Below the pieces are notes generated by a model. That model was given only the letters and a program-made list of their open reading frames with translations, had not been told where the DNA came from and did not search any database. The translations under genes and the position numbers were made by a program. 64,000 bases of DNA, taken from Nostoc mirabile CHAB5784. GTDB lineage: Bacteria > Cyanobacteriota > Cyanobacteriia > Cyanobacteriales > Nostocaceae. Below, one piece after another: positions 1-8,941 of the stretch. The DNA lies in contig NZ_JAIVFS010000028.1 of the NCBI RefSeq assembly GCF_020829645.1, positions 34,164-98,163 on the forward strand. The letters run 5' to 3'. The stretch's first letter is position 1; each line of letters opens with the position of its first letter.

Positions 1-3000
1 TGTTTCCAAGCTGGATTTTTCAAATCCTTTCCTTGAAAATCTTTCCCTTGCCACATTTGGCGTTGAGCGACATTAAGGGCGGCGGCGGGAGATTTTTTTT
101 GTTCCAATATTTGTTTGTAGAATCCAATCATTAACTCCTTGGTAGATTGATCGTTCACGTTCCACAGAGACACGGTAACTCTAGCTGCACCTGCATACAT
201 AAAGCCTCTTGTCAAGCCCACCAGTCCTTCACCTTGGACATCCTGCGCTCGACCACTTTCACAAGCACTTAGCACTATCAACTCTGCTGGTAAATCGAGG
301 TTAAAAATATCGTTGAGCCGTAGGAAGCCTCTGGTTTGGGGTTTACCTTGTTTATCTACGAGAGACAGCACGATACCTGATAAGCCTGGGTTCACAGGGT
401 CGAAAATGCCGTGAGTGGCGAACAGCAGCAGGCGATATTGGCTCAACTGTTTACTAGTTGCAAAGTTGTAGTTGGCATCAAAGTCAAAGGCAGAAAGCTT
501 TTCACCAGGAGAATTCACCAAGCTAAGAATCGCCTCTCCTTCGTCTTTTGTACCTGGGAGTGGGTCTAATTTGTCCCGATTGATGTTTCTCAAAGACGTT
601 TCTAAAGCAGAACGGTCAAGGTTGTTTTCTACAGTTGAGGGTTTATCATTCTTCAACCGCGCATCATCAACAGTAAACACAGGATTAGCGAGAACGGCTA
701 GAGTTTTGGGTGCAATCTTGCGTCCTTTTAGTTTCTTTCTGTGAGTTGCAATGCTAGATATTGAAGGGAGGTTGACAATTTCATGATTCACAACTAAAGG
801 TTGATATTCTGCACTGGCTGACGATTTTCTCAGTTCGTTTAAAGCCGCGAATGGTACTTGATGTAAAATCCCATCAGCAACAATAACTAAACGTTTATTT
901 CCTAACTTCCTAGCTACAGGTGCGAGGATAATTTGACTGAGTGCGTCTGCTGCTTCCCCTGTATTTGCAACAGCTTCGGCGTTGTCTGCTGCGGTTGCTC
1001 CCTGATTTAGTGGCTGCTTTACAAAACTGTTAAATTTATTTGCAGCTTTCGCTATCTTTTCTTGTCCGGGAAGTTCGTAGCTTTCTAGAGAATTAGGAGT
1101 GACTACCCACAGATAACTGTGTTTTTCACCCAAGGAATATTGCAACATTACGGTATCTTGATCTAGTTGTTGTTGAATTGCTGACAATTCCAGTACGTCT
1201 TTTGGGTCAACTAATTCTGCACGTTCTGGGTTAGTTGCCCTGATTTTTTCAGAAATTGATTGCGATTCTTGGATAATATTTGTAATTTCTTGTTTGGTTT
1301 TTGTGATTAGTTCGGTGGGTGGTTCCTTTCGACTGAATAAGTCTGATAAAAACTTATCTTTGGCATTCAATTTAAAATTTAAACGGCGTTCTTCTGCTAA
1401 TAGTTGCGGATCAATGTCTTTACGGAGATTGACATTACTTTCTTTTAACAGTTCGACTAATACCCTGGCGCGAGAACGTTCGCTAATGTGCAATGCTAAT
1501 GCGTTGTATCCTTTTGATGGGTCTTTTTTGTGCAACTGCATCAACAAGTCAATGTAGAACTTGTAATAATCTTGCACTGTGGCGAAGTAGGAAGAACGTA
1601 AATCATCGCTGTTGACTTTGCTGCGCGTATTCTCAATGATGTTTATGACAGTTTCTATGTGCGTCTTGGCTTGGTTGAGATTTCCTCTGTCGCCCTCAAT
1701 GATGGCTATTTTATAAAGTGAATGAGTTGGGTAAGATATTTGATCATGCTGCCTTAGCTTCAGTTCTTGGTTGTAAGCCTCTATCGCCTGCTGCGGCTGC
1801 TTCATAGAGATGTAAATCTTACCTCGGTTTTTGTAGGCGATAGCTTGTGATGATACATCTCCTAACTGCTGTGATAGCGACAAACTTTGTTTGCTAGCAT
1901 CAAGGGCATTTTGATAATCTCCTGCACCTTCATAGGCGGTGCTTAAAGCACGAAGGGCATAAATTTCAGCTGCTTTGATATTCTTTTTTCGAGACAGTTC
2001 TAAAGCTTGTTTAGCCTTAGCAATAGCTTTGGGATATTCCTTTAATAACTCATAAGCCTTTGCAGTAGAAAAAAGAATATAATTTTTCGTCAAGTATCGT
2101 TCCCCGGCATACTTTAACGCATCCTCAAAATATTTCAATGCTTGATGGCAATCTTCTGCTTTTTTTTGATATAAGCAGAGTTCTAGATAAACAGTGCCTA
2201 TTGCATAAAAACCAGTTACTATTAAACTCGGATCGCTTTGCTGATATATCTTCAAAACTTCCTTATATTTATCAATGCTTAAGTCATAGGCTCCTAAATA
2301 TTGGTACACCTTAGCTATCTCATGGAGAGTCTTTGCTTCTATACTAGGCTTTTGCTGTCTTTTAGAAATTTCTAGTGCTTGGTTAAAGAGTATATCTAGG
2401 GCTTGTTGAAATTCTGTTGATTTTGTATGAATAGAGGCAATGCTTACAAGTGTTTCAGCCTCTCCTTGAGAATCATGAATGTCGCGTTGAAGCTTTAGGG
2501 CTTGATTGAGATTTTCAAGAGCTTTTTGTGTCTCACCTAATAGATAGTACGCATCACCAATACTGGAAATAAAATTTGCTTCCATCTGGAAATTACCTAG
2601 CTGATGAGCGATAGTTCTTGCTTTATTGAAGTAGACAATCTGCTGCTGTAGATCACCCAGAGAAGAGTAGCTAATGGCAATTAAAGCGAGAATCCTCATT
2701 TGGCTATTCAAAAAATCTATACGACCAAATGGATTTGTTGTGTCCTGCTGTATTTGTCTTGCGTTTGTCTTTTGTAACTCTAATGCCTGCTGAAAAGATT
2801 TCTCGGCTGAAGAGCGATCGCCTCTGAAACTGTAGGCTAAACCTATATTTGCAAATGTCTCTGCCTGTCCAAATAAATTTTTAGTTTGGCTGTATATTTT
2901 CAGCACTTGCTGATAGTAATCAAGGGCTTTATTTGTTTCACCCAATAGGTCGTAGTTTACAGCAATACTCCCAAGCGTCTTTGCTTGCCCTGGTAAGTCA

Positions 3001-3845
3001 TCATTTGCCTTTTGAATTGCCAAAGCTCTTTCTAAAAAGTCACGCTCTTTTTTCGGTTCGCCAAATACTTTATAAACTACAGCAATGCTCCACAGTACAT
3101 CAGCCTCTTTTTTGGGTTGTTTGTCAGCATGATATAGTGACTGTGCTTGGTTATAAGCATCAATCGCTTTTTGCTTTTCCCCTAATTGTTGATAAACAAT
3201 ACCAAGTGATTTTAATATTAAAGCTTTCCATTCACGAGCCTCTGATTGCTGTGATTCCTGCACAATAGCTAATGCTTGCTCCAAATATCCCACAGCTTTT
3301 GTGTTTTCTGTTAGGGTGGTGTAGGTACTACCAATCAAAGAAAGTGTAACAGCCTCCCCAAAAGGTGCTTCTTGAGGTTTTGCTGCACGCACTTCTGGTA
3401 ATCTCCAGATTTTCAACGCTTCTTCAAATTTAGTAATTGCCTGTCGTAGTGCTGCTGCTGATGGTTGATTCCGTAGTTGATCTCCTTCTTTTAACAGTTG
3501 GTGTGCTTTATCCCAAAGTGGCTTAATTTTAGCCTCGGCTTCACTTGGCGCAGGGTTTGTATTTTGTGGTTTCGCATCTGGCGACTGCGCTATTTTGACG
3601 TTAGCAGAGACTTTTTTCGCTATTTTTTCTGAAAACGAATCTGTATACCCTTGTTCTACCGCAGTATCAATTGACTTTTGCGAGTCAGCTTGCATCTGTT
3701 GTCTTATCTGCAACCATCTACTTATCGATGTTGCACCTACCGCATCAGATAGAAAAACCACACTCAGTAATACAGTTAAACTATAACGAGAAACATGAGA
3801 AAATGAGCAGCAAAAATTACACTCAAATTTAGCGTTCTTCTTCAT
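1..3845 (-). CDS. TPR-repeat CHAT-domain protease-like protein (3' end outside window)
   Basis: The frame is open from an ATG at 3845 to the window edge, about 1281 residues visible. Residues about 20-40 are hydrophobic (signal or anchor), then a polar linker, then from about residue 100 to 800 many tetratricopeptide repeats of the A..LGN.YY.LGE..KAL..Y.QAL type. The C-terminal part is a CHAT (caspase HetF associated with TPRs) domain: the catalytic His lies in the LLLFATHG motif (His1145) and the Cys in VLSACESG (Cys1195), so the caspase-like dyad is intact. Known members are cysteine peptidases or scaffolds; in cyanobacteria HetF-type proteins act in cell differentiation and division, and other TPR-CHAT proteins act in defence. 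Which role applies here is not shown. The stop codon lies left of the window. Confidence 0.9.
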   Translation of the reverse strand, partial: MKKNAKFECNFCCSFSHVSRYSLTVLLSVVFLSDAVGATSISRWLQIRQQMQADSQKSIDTAVEQGYTDSFSEKIAKKVSANVKIAQSPDAKPQNTNPAPSEAEAKIKPLWDKAHQLLKEGDQLRNQPSAAALRQAITKFEEALKIWRLPEVRAAKPQEAPFGEAVTLSLIGSTYTTLTENTKAVGYLEQALAIVQESQQSEAREWKALILKSLGIVYQQLGEKQKAIDAYNQAQSLYHADKQPKKEADVLWSIAVVYKVFGEPKKERDFLERALAIQKANDDLPGQAKTLGSIAVNYDLLGETNKALDYYQQVLKIYSQTKNLFGQAETFANIGLAYSFRGDRSSAEKSFQQALELQKTNARQIQQDTTNPFGRIDFLNSQMRILALIAISYSSLGDLQQQIVYFNKARTIAHQLGNFQMEANFISSIGDAYYLLGETQKALENLNQALKLQRDIHDSQGEAETLVSIASIHTKSTEFQQALDILFNQALEISKRQQKPSIEAKTLHEIAKVYQYLGAYDLSIDKYKEVLKIYQQSDPSLIVTGFYAIGTVYLELCLYQKKAEDCHQALKYFEDALKYAGERYLTKNYILFSTAKAYELLKEYPKAIAKAKQALELSRKKNIKAAEIYALRALSTAYEGAGDYQNALDASKQSLSLSQQLGDVSSQAIAYKNRGKIYISMKQPQQAIEAYNQELKLRQHDQISYPTHSLYKIAIIEGDRGNLNQAKTHIETVINIIENTRSKVNSDDLRSSYFATVQDYYKFYIDLLMQLHKKDPSKGYNALALHISERSRARVLVELLKESNVNLRKDIDPQLLAEERRLNFKLNAKDKFLSDLFSRKEPPTELITKTKQEITNIIQESQSISEKIRATNPERAELVDPKDVLELSAIQQQLDQDTVMLQYSLGEKHSYLWVVTPNSLESYELPGQEKIAKAANKFNSFVKQPLNQGATAADNAEAVANTGEAADALSQIILAPVARKLGNKRLVIVADGILHQVPFAALNELRKSSASAEYQPLVVNHEIVNLPSISSIATHRKKLKGRKIAPKTLAVLANPVFTVDDARLKNDKPSTVENNLDRSALETSLRNINRDKLDPLPGTKDEGEAILSLVNSPGEKLSAFDFDANYNFATSKQLSQYRLLLFATHGIFDPVNPGLSGIVLSLVDKQGKPQTRGFLRLNDIFNLDLPAELIVLSACESGRAQDVQGEGLVGLTRGFMYAGAARVTVSLWNVNDQSTKELMIGFYKQILEQKKSPAAALNVAQRQMWQGKDFQGKDLKNPAWK

Positions 3846-4311
3846 GCTGAAGCCTCAATAACCTTTCAGTTAGTTGGGTTTAGATATTTATGGTTGAATT
3901 CCTTAAGAGGATGTTTGAAAAGTGGTCGGCTGTGATTTTAGGCACTTATTGATCCCCCCTAACCCCCCTTAAAAAGGGGGGAACCGGAATCAAAGTCCCC
4001 AAATTTATCGGGTGATTTAAGGGGTTCTAGAACCTTTTGCTACCGACAAGAAGACTTTTTAAACAACCTCTAAGGAATCTTTCTGTGATTCCAATGTTGA
4101 GTTTATAACGTTCATCAATCTGAAATAACATTGTTACCAAAATAGATACAAAATTTTGTCAAATCTTCTGGATTCCTTGTTTTGGCGTTATCTAGTGAGG
4201 TTTTATGTCGATTTAACTCCACAACTTCTTAAAGAAGTCGGGGATCTGAGGGTCAAGTGAGTAATACCAAATAATTTGCTAAACTTTGAATCATCATCAG
4301 GAGTAAGTGTG
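3846..4311. other. Intergenic region, element-containing
   Basis: The 466 bp between the CHAT gene and the first Uma2 fragment hold a 166-bp inverted-repeat element (separate entry). The remainder is AT-rich with no gene recognised. About 45 bp just before 4312 are repeated upstream of the second Uma2 gene (before 5131), showing that a duplication included 5' flanking DNA. Confidence 0.6.
3906..4071. repeat. 166-bp MITE-like element, copy 1
   Basis: The ends form an inverted repeat: AGAGGATGTTTGAAAAGT on the left and ACTTTTTAAACAACCTCT on the right. The interior holds a GATCCCCCCTAACCCCCC/AAGGGGGG hairpin module. An inverted second copy of the same length is at 37347-37512. It has no coding capacity, so it is a non-autonomous element whose transposase source is not in this window. 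Confidence 0.8.
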
Positions 4312-4542
4312 ATGTTTCAAGCTTTACCAAAAACGATCGCTTTTGAAGAACTCCTCAATTGGAAGCCAGATGTCGGATGCTATGAACTACACGACGGAGC
4401 AATTGTTGAAATGCAGCCAGTAGGAGATCATGAAGAGATTAATGGTTTTTTAGGTGGTGAAATAACTTTAGAGTTCAAACGTTTAAAACTCCCATGCCTC
4501 ATACCCAAGCAAGCATTAGTCAAAGTTCCTGGCAAAGAATCA
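4312..4542 (+). pseudogene. Uma2-family (DUF820) gene fragment, 5' part only
   Basis: The first about 77 codons are a near-duplicate of the intact Uma2 gene at 5131-5754 (both begin MFQALPKTIAFEE and share the ELHDG..VEMQPVGDHEEINGF stretch). Similarity ends at the KES motif, exactly where the stop codon of the convergent RelE-type toxin gene lies (4540-4542). The frame runs on to 4698 but only as antisense of that toxin gene. The part carrying the Uma2 nuclease-like core (PDV...EV.S) is absent, so this is a remnant. Confidence 0.75.
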
Positions 4543-4836
4543 AGTTTTATCAATGATAGATTCGATTTGTTGAGAACCATGAAGAACAGCAAGAACATCA
4601 ATTTGGTCAGACTTAATATAATAAATAATGCGATAAGAGCCTTCAATAACTTCTCTAATCTGCTTAGTTTCAAATTCTGGGACAATGCGACCCGATAATG
4701 GAAATTGGGCAATTTGCTCAGAGCGTTGAGTTAATCGCTCAACCAGTCTTTGAGCATAGTGAGGAGAATTTTGAGATATATAGGTATAAATAGAGGATAA
4801 ATGATTAACGGCTGTTTCTGTCCAAAAAACTTTCAC
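4540..4836 (-). CDS. RelE/ParE-superfamily toxin
   Basis: The 98-residue protein has the fold-typical order of RelE/ParE toxins: N-terminal WTETAVNHLSSIYTYI helix pair, central QIAQFPLSGRIVPE segment, then REVIEGSYRIIYYI and the terminal DVLAVLHGSQQ strand. Family members cleave mRNA at the ribosome (RelE) or poison gyrase (ParE); the sequence alone does not settle which. It overlaps the antitoxin gene upstream by 4 bp, the usual translational coupling. Its 3' end coincides with the break point of the truncated Uma2 copy, so the module probably arrived by insertion into a duplicated Uma2 locus. Confidence 0.88.
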   Translation of the reverse strand: MKVFWTETAVNHLSSIYTYISQNSPHYAQRLVERLTQRSEQIAQFPLSGRIVPEFETKQIREVIEGSYRIIYYIKSDQIDVLAVLHGSQQIESIIDKT

Positions 4837-5030
4837 GGTTGCAATCCAAATTTTGCACGTACTTCTTCAACAGAAACAACTCTTCCCGCTTCACTATCAC
4901 TTAATCCCGCTTCTATTGCTTGTCTTACATAGATTTCATACATTAAATCATCCCATGTCAAATTTTCTGGCAATTTGTCAATTAGCCGTCGTGCTTCTTC
5001 CTTGATATTTTTGATTTCCATGACATTCAT
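4833..5030 (-). CDS. Antitoxin of the RelE/ParE-type module
   Basis: A 65-residue acidic protein directly upstream of, and overlapping by 4 bp, the toxin gene. It has the small helical antitoxin form seen beside cyanobacterial RelE/ParE toxins: a helix-rich N-terminus with LPENLTWDDLMYEIYVRQAIE, and a C-terminus with EEVRAKFG. An internal ATG at 5021 is an equally possible start; no strong ribosome-binding site decides between them. No DNA-binding motif is clear, and the role rests mainly on position and size. Confidence 0.8.
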   Translation of the reverse strand: MNVMEIKNIKEEARRLIDKLPENLTWDDLMYEIYVRQAIEAGLSDSEAGRVVSVEEVRAKFGLQP

Positions 5031-5130
5031 TGACTACAATCACGTCTATCTGGTTATTATAACGATTCTCCTCAGTGATGTGATACCAAGTAATTTGCTA
5101 AACTCTAAACCAGAATCAGGAGTAAGTGTG

Positions 5131-5754
5131 ATGTTTCAAGCCTTACCAAAAACGATCGCTTTTGAAGAATTCCTGAATTGGAAGCCAGATGGCGGACGCT
5201 ATGAACTACACGATGGGGTAATTGTTGAAATGCAGCCAGTAGGAGATCATGAAGAGATTAATGGTTTTTTAGCTAAAAAACTAAACGTAGAATTTGAACG
5301 GCTGAGTCTCCCATACCTTATACCCAAGCAAGCACTCGTCAAAGTTCCTGACAAAGAATCTGGTTATTCGCCTGATGTGATAGTGATAAATCAAAAGAAT
5401 CTTTCATCAGAACCGATGTGGAAAAAGTCATCAACGGTTACTCAAGCTGCGTCCGTTCCCCTAGTTATTGAAGTCGTCAGCACTAATTGGAAAGATGATT
5501 ATGCACACAAACTGGTTGACTACGAAACTTTTGGCGTTCCTGAATACTGGATTACTGATTATTTAGCTTTGGGCGGTAGTAGGTACATAGGTAATCCCAA
5601 ACAACCTACTATTTCCATTTACTATTTGGTAGATGGTGAGTATGAGGTTAACCTGTTTCGGGGAAATGACTGCATCATATCCCCTACATTCCCAGAATTA
5701 AACTTGACCGCCGAACAGATTTTTCAAGCTGGGCGTTCGCAAAATCAATTATGA
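5131..5754 (+). CDS. Uma2 family endonuclease-like protein (DUF820)
   Basis: The 207-residue protein carries the family core: YSPDVIVI, then PLVIEVVSTNWKDDYAHKLVDYE and GVPEYWITDY, matching the restriction-endonuclease-like fold (PD...E-x-V) of the Uma2/DUF820 proteins that are greatly expanded in cyanobacteria. Their cellular function is unknown; nuclease activity is predicted from fold only. The ATG at 5131 is chosen because the duplicated upstream copy has the same start and the same preceding GGAGTAAGTGTG. The upstream in-frame extension runs into antitoxin DNA and is not coding. Confidence 0.88.
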   Translation: MFQALPKTIAFEEFLNWKPDGGRYELHDGVIVEMQPVGDHEEINGFLAKKLNVEFERLSLPYLIPKQALVKVPDKESGYSPDVIVINQKNLSSEPMWKKSSTVTQAASVPLVIEVVSTNWKDDYAHKLVDYETFGVPEYWITDYLALGGSRYIGNPKQPTISIYYLVDGEYEVNLFRGNDCIISPTFPELNLTAEQIFQAGRSQNQL

Positions 5755-5924
5755 CCGCAATGCAGACCAAATAATTACTAATTCGTAATTCGTAATTCGT
5801 AATTAAAGGCACAGAGCAACTGACTAAAGTTTATGGAGACAAATAAATTTATTCCTTATTTCTAGCCCCCGACTTTAGCCGTAGGGTAATAATTACGAAT
5901 TACGAATTATAAATTACGAATTAT
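5755..5924. repeat. AATTCGT / AATTACG heptamer repeats
   Basis: Two tracts of 7-bp tandem repeats flank this gap: AATTCGT about 3.5 times at 5780-5804, and its complement AATTACG about 5 times at 5891-5924, where it reaches the stop codon of the U32 gene. These are cyanobacterial short tandemly repeated repetitive (STRR) sequences. The two tracts are in opposite orientation and could pair into a hairpin between the convergent genes. Confidence 0.8.
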
Positions 5925-8695
5925 TTTGACACTCCCATAGGGCCACGAGTCACGCCTAATTGATTTTGCAGTTTCAACTCACGCCAGAGTTGAGAACCTG
6001 TAATCTCACCTTCCAGTAGTTGACTGTAGCAATGTATTGTTTTACTCACTTGTTCTGGTGTTTCATTGACAAACTCGATGCGAAAGCGACGTAATCCCAG
6101 TTCTATGAGGCACTGTACGTACTCGGCTCCCGTTTGAGCAGTGCCGTTAAATACAGTATTGCGACAACCTACATCCGCTTTGAGGACATGTTCGCTACCA
6201 ACGCGATCGCGCAATTTCACTTCCTGCTTTTCACAAGGTCGTCCACAGTTAGTGTAGTCTGTACCTGTCGATAGAAAGGCACAAAAGACACAATGCTCCA
6301 TGTGAAACATCGGTACATGTTGATGGATTGTTACCTCAAACCACTGGGGTGGACAACTGGTGAGCAGGTCTTGCAGTTGGGTAATATTCAGGTCGTAGGA
6401 TGCCGTTAGCCTTTCTAAACCAAAGCGTTGCTGAAAGTAGTCTGCTGTTAAGGGATTAGCAACGTTGAGCGAAAAATCTCCAATACAACGGTCTTGAGCA
6501 AAGAATTGCAATTGGTCATAATTCCGTATTAGATAGCCATCTGCTTCACAGGCACGGACTTGCTGCAAAATCCAATTTTCCCCCGATTTAGTAATTCGGG
6601 GTGGTGCAACCCAGATAGTGGGGAGTGGGGAGTGGGGAGAGACGCGATTAATCGCGTCTGTACAGGAGTATTGAGTAGAGACGCGATTAATCGCGTCTGT
6701 ACAGGAGTATTGAGTAGAGACGCGATTAATCGCGTCTGTACAGGAGTATTGAGTAGAGACGCGATTAATCGCGTCTGTACAGGAGTTGGGAGTGGGGAGT
6801 GAAGAATTGTCTGCTTTGTTTTTCTGCTGTTGTTGGCGTACCATTTGCACCGCGTCTCGGTAGGCGCGGGGATCTTCAAATTCACAGTAGAGGGTTTCAA
6901 TACCAGCTTTGAGGGCAGCTTGGAGTTGTTTGAGGTTTCGTACTAAGACGATGAGTGAGGGAGATGAGGGAGATGAGGGAGATGAGGGAGATGAGGAGGG
7001 GAGTAAGTCTTTCAAAGAGATATCAGAATGTAATTCCCAGCGTTTGGGTTGACTTCGCAATTCTTCCAACTGCACGACGATTTCCCGCCGCATCCGGTTT
7101 AACTCACTTACGGGTAGCATAATCGCACCGATGAGGTGGTTGGTTAGTGTTTCTAAACAGAAAGGTGTGTTGCCGAGACGACCGAATTGTTCTTGTAAAC
7201 GGTCTGTATCTAGGGGTTTGGTGTGCGCTTCTACTAGTGAAATTGCTGACTCTACCTGTACAATATTACCGAGTCGATCGCGGGCGATCGCAATCAATGG
7301 CTGACCAACTTCTCCATAAACCTCCAAGTCAATCGGACGCTGAAATTGTGGGTTCTCGCCAGCAAAACTCTGACGCACTTGCTTATCTAATTCTGGATCG
7401 CTGGTTTTCCAAATGCGATCGCCTATATGCACTCGGCGCAGGTTCAAGTCATTTCGCCCAAAGGTAAGCAAAGTTTCTTTACCTTTGGACACCACAGCAT
7501 AAACCCGACCGCCTTCTTCCTTCGCCTCTGGATGTCCGCAGTCAAATACAATTCCATCTCCCGGTTTTACAGGCGCTTCCAGTCTGACTGTTATTTGTTC
7601 GTTGTGAATGCGACTGACTTCACCTAAATAAACCCCACGTTTTTTACCAAAGCGGGCGTGAACTAGTTCCTGATTATTAATTCCGCTAAACCAACCCGTG
7701 TAGAGTCCGCGAGAAAATGCCATTTCTAGGTTGTAGTGTTCTTGATCTGTTGCCCGTTGTTGATTAAGCGGAAGATCCCCCCAACCCCCCTTCAAAAGGG
7801 GGGCTATGTTCTCCCCTTTTGAAGGGGGTCTAGAGGGGATCTCCTCCATCACCCGATCTAGCGCTTGTCGATAAACACGGGTGACATTAGCAACATATTC
7901 TGGGGCTTTCAAACGACCTTCAATCTTGAGACAAGTTACTCCAGATTTCACCAAATCTGGCAAAACATCTAACCCTGCTAGGTCTTGAGGACTGAGTAAA
8001 TATTTGCGTTCTTTTAAATTCACAACTTCCCCATCAGCGATTAAATCGTAGGGCATCCGGCAAGCTTGGGCACATTCACCTCGGTTGGCAGAACGTCCGC
8101 CTAAAGCCTCGCTAGTCAAACATTGACCAGAATACGCTACGCACAAAGCACCGTGAACAAAGACTTCCAAGGGTAGTGAAGTTTCTTGTTGGGCAATCTG
8201 CTGCTGAATTTTATTGATTTCCTGAAGAGAACATTCACGCGCCAGCACCACTAACTGACAACCGAGGGACTTGGCAAATTCCACTCCAGCCGCACTGGTG
8301 ATGGTCATTTGCGTGGAAGCATGGATGGGAAAATCGGGCGAGAGGTGACGGATGAGACGGCATATACCCACATCCTGGACAATCACCGCATCCACACCTG
8401 CTGCAATAATTGTGCGGAGATATTGCTGTGCTTCTGCCAGTTCTTTGGGAAAGATTAGTGTGTTGACAGTGACATAACCCTTTACGCCGCGACGATGCAA
8501 GAATGTCATCAATTGCGGTAAGTCTGCCTCAGTAAAGTTTTGTGCCCGCATTCTGGCGTTGAAGCGATCCAAACCGAAGTAAATCGCATCTGCCCCATTT
8601 TCCACAGCAGCTTTAGCACAGTCCCAATTACCTGCTGGCGCGAGTACTTCAGGACGTTGAAGGGAGGGTTGGGAAGGGGAGCGATCGCTTTTCAT
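5921..8695 (-). CDS. U32-family peptidase-like protein (tRNA hydroxylation TrhP/YegQ-like)
   Basis: The 924-residue protein starts PEVLAPAGNWDCAKAAVENGADAIYFGL and has the U32 signature EVFVHGALCVAYSGQCLTS followed by the RSANRGECAQACRMPY Cys-rich stretch. A C-terminal cluster, HMEHCVFCAF...CGRPCEKQ, suggests a metal or Fe-S centre. U32 relatives (TrhP, RlhA, UbiU/V) are prephenate- or Fe-S-dependent RNA or quinone hydroxylation factors rather than proven proteases, so the likely role is RNA modification. Three repeat insertions stay in frame: a GATCCCCC module near residues 285-307, a SPS repeat near residues 568-579, and four 13-residue copies of CTDAINRVSTQYS near residues 637-685. They probably form disordered loops. 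Confidence 0.9.
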   Translation of the reverse strand: MKSDRSPSQPSLQRPEVLAPAGNWDCAKAAVENGADAIYFGLDRFNARMRAQNFTEADLPQLMTFLHRRGVKGYVTVNTLIFPKELAEAQQYLRTIIAAGVDAVIVQDVGICRLIRHLSPDFPIHASTQMTITSAAGVEFAKSLGCQLVVLARECSLQEINKIQQQIAQQETSLPLEVFVHGALCVAYSGQCLTSEALGGRSANRGECAQACRMPYDLIADGEVVNLKERKYLLSPQDLAGLDVLPDLVKSGVTCLKIEGRLKAPEYVANVTRVYRQALDRVMEEIPSRPPSKGENIAPLLKGGWGDLPLNQQRATDQEHYNLEMAFSRGLYTGWFSGINNQELVHARFGKKRGVYLGEVSRIHNEQITVRLEAPVKPGDGIVFDCGHPEAKEEGGRVYAVVSKGKETLLTFGRNDLNLRRVHIGDRIWKTSDPELDKQVRQSFAGENPQFQRPIDLEVYGEVGQPLIAIARDRLGNIVQVESAISLVEAHTKPLDTDRLQEQFGRLGNTPFCLETLTNHLIGAIMLPVSELNRMRREIVVQLEELRSQPKRWELHSDISLKDLLPSSSPSSPSSPSSPSLIVLVRNLKQLQAALKAGIETLYCEFEDPRAYRDAVQMVRQQQQKNKADNSSLPTPNSCTDAINRVSTQYSCTDAINRVSTQYSCTDAINRVSTQYSCTDAINRVSPHSPLPTIWVAPPRITKSGENWILQQVRACEADGYLIRNYDQLQFFAQDRCIGDFSLNVANPLTADYFQQRFGLERLTASYDLNITQLQDLLTSCPPQWFEVTIHQHVPMFHMEHCVFCAFLSTGTDYTNCGRPCEKQEVKLRDRVGSEHVLKADVGCRNTVFNGTAQTGAEYVQCLIELGLRRFRIEFVNETPEQVSKTIHCYSQLLEGEITGSQLWRELKLQNQLGVTRGPMGVSK
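6640..6795. repeat. Four 39-bp tandem repeats with a 20-bp palindrome, inside the U32 gene
   Basis: The palindrome AGACGCGATTAATCGCGTCT occurs at 6640-6659, 6679-6698, 6718-6737 and 6757-6776, a period of 39 bp, followed each time by GTACAGGAGT. The unit is 13 codons, so the reading frame of the U32 gene is kept and gives a 13-residue protein repeat. The same palindrome lies at 15411, 15447, 17147, 23999 and 47248. Confidence 0.95.
6957..6992. repeat. 9-bp tandem repeat GAGGGAGAT inside the U32 gene
   Basis: Four copies of GAGGGAGAT, read on the coding strand as Ser-Pro-Ser repeats. The unit is three codons and does not disturb the frame. Confidence 0.9.
7774..7841. repeat. 68-bp GATCCCCC hairpin module inside the U32 gene
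   Basis: An inverted repeat from GATCCCCCCAACCCCCCTT to the complementary AAGGGGGTCTAGAGGGGATC. It is translated as a Gly/Pro/Lys-rich loop. A module of identical length (68 bp) lies in the non-coding region at 34022-34089; related ones are at 48975-49052 and about 54031-54076. Confidence 0.85.
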
Positions 8696-8941
8696 CAGAT
8701 TTAGGGAGGGTTAAGTAGCACCATAGTGATTTTATCTAAGTTGGTGGGGAATGGTTGGGGATGGCGCGATGTCTAACGACAAGCCGCTTCTCTTCTTAGG
8801 CTACGCCAACGCGTCTACGCTAGTGTTTTAATTCACCTTGAGGTGATGAAAAATGATCCTGTTTCCAAATAGTGTGTGTACATTGTCCACCAATATTAGT
8901 TATGCTGTAAATAGAGACTCAGCTAAAGGTGGGAATTAGCC

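Noticed and set aside
6640..6795. CRISPR-like array
   Set aside because: The units are contiguous 39-bp tandem repeats with identical, not variable, spacers, and there are no cas genes.
6529..6900. Minus-strand 123-codon and plus-strand 80-codon frames across the palindrome array (repeated TPVQTRLIAS and RDAINRVCTG)
   Set aside because: They are alternative readings of the 39-bp repeats inside the U32 gene; the U32 frame continues through with conserved domains on both sides.
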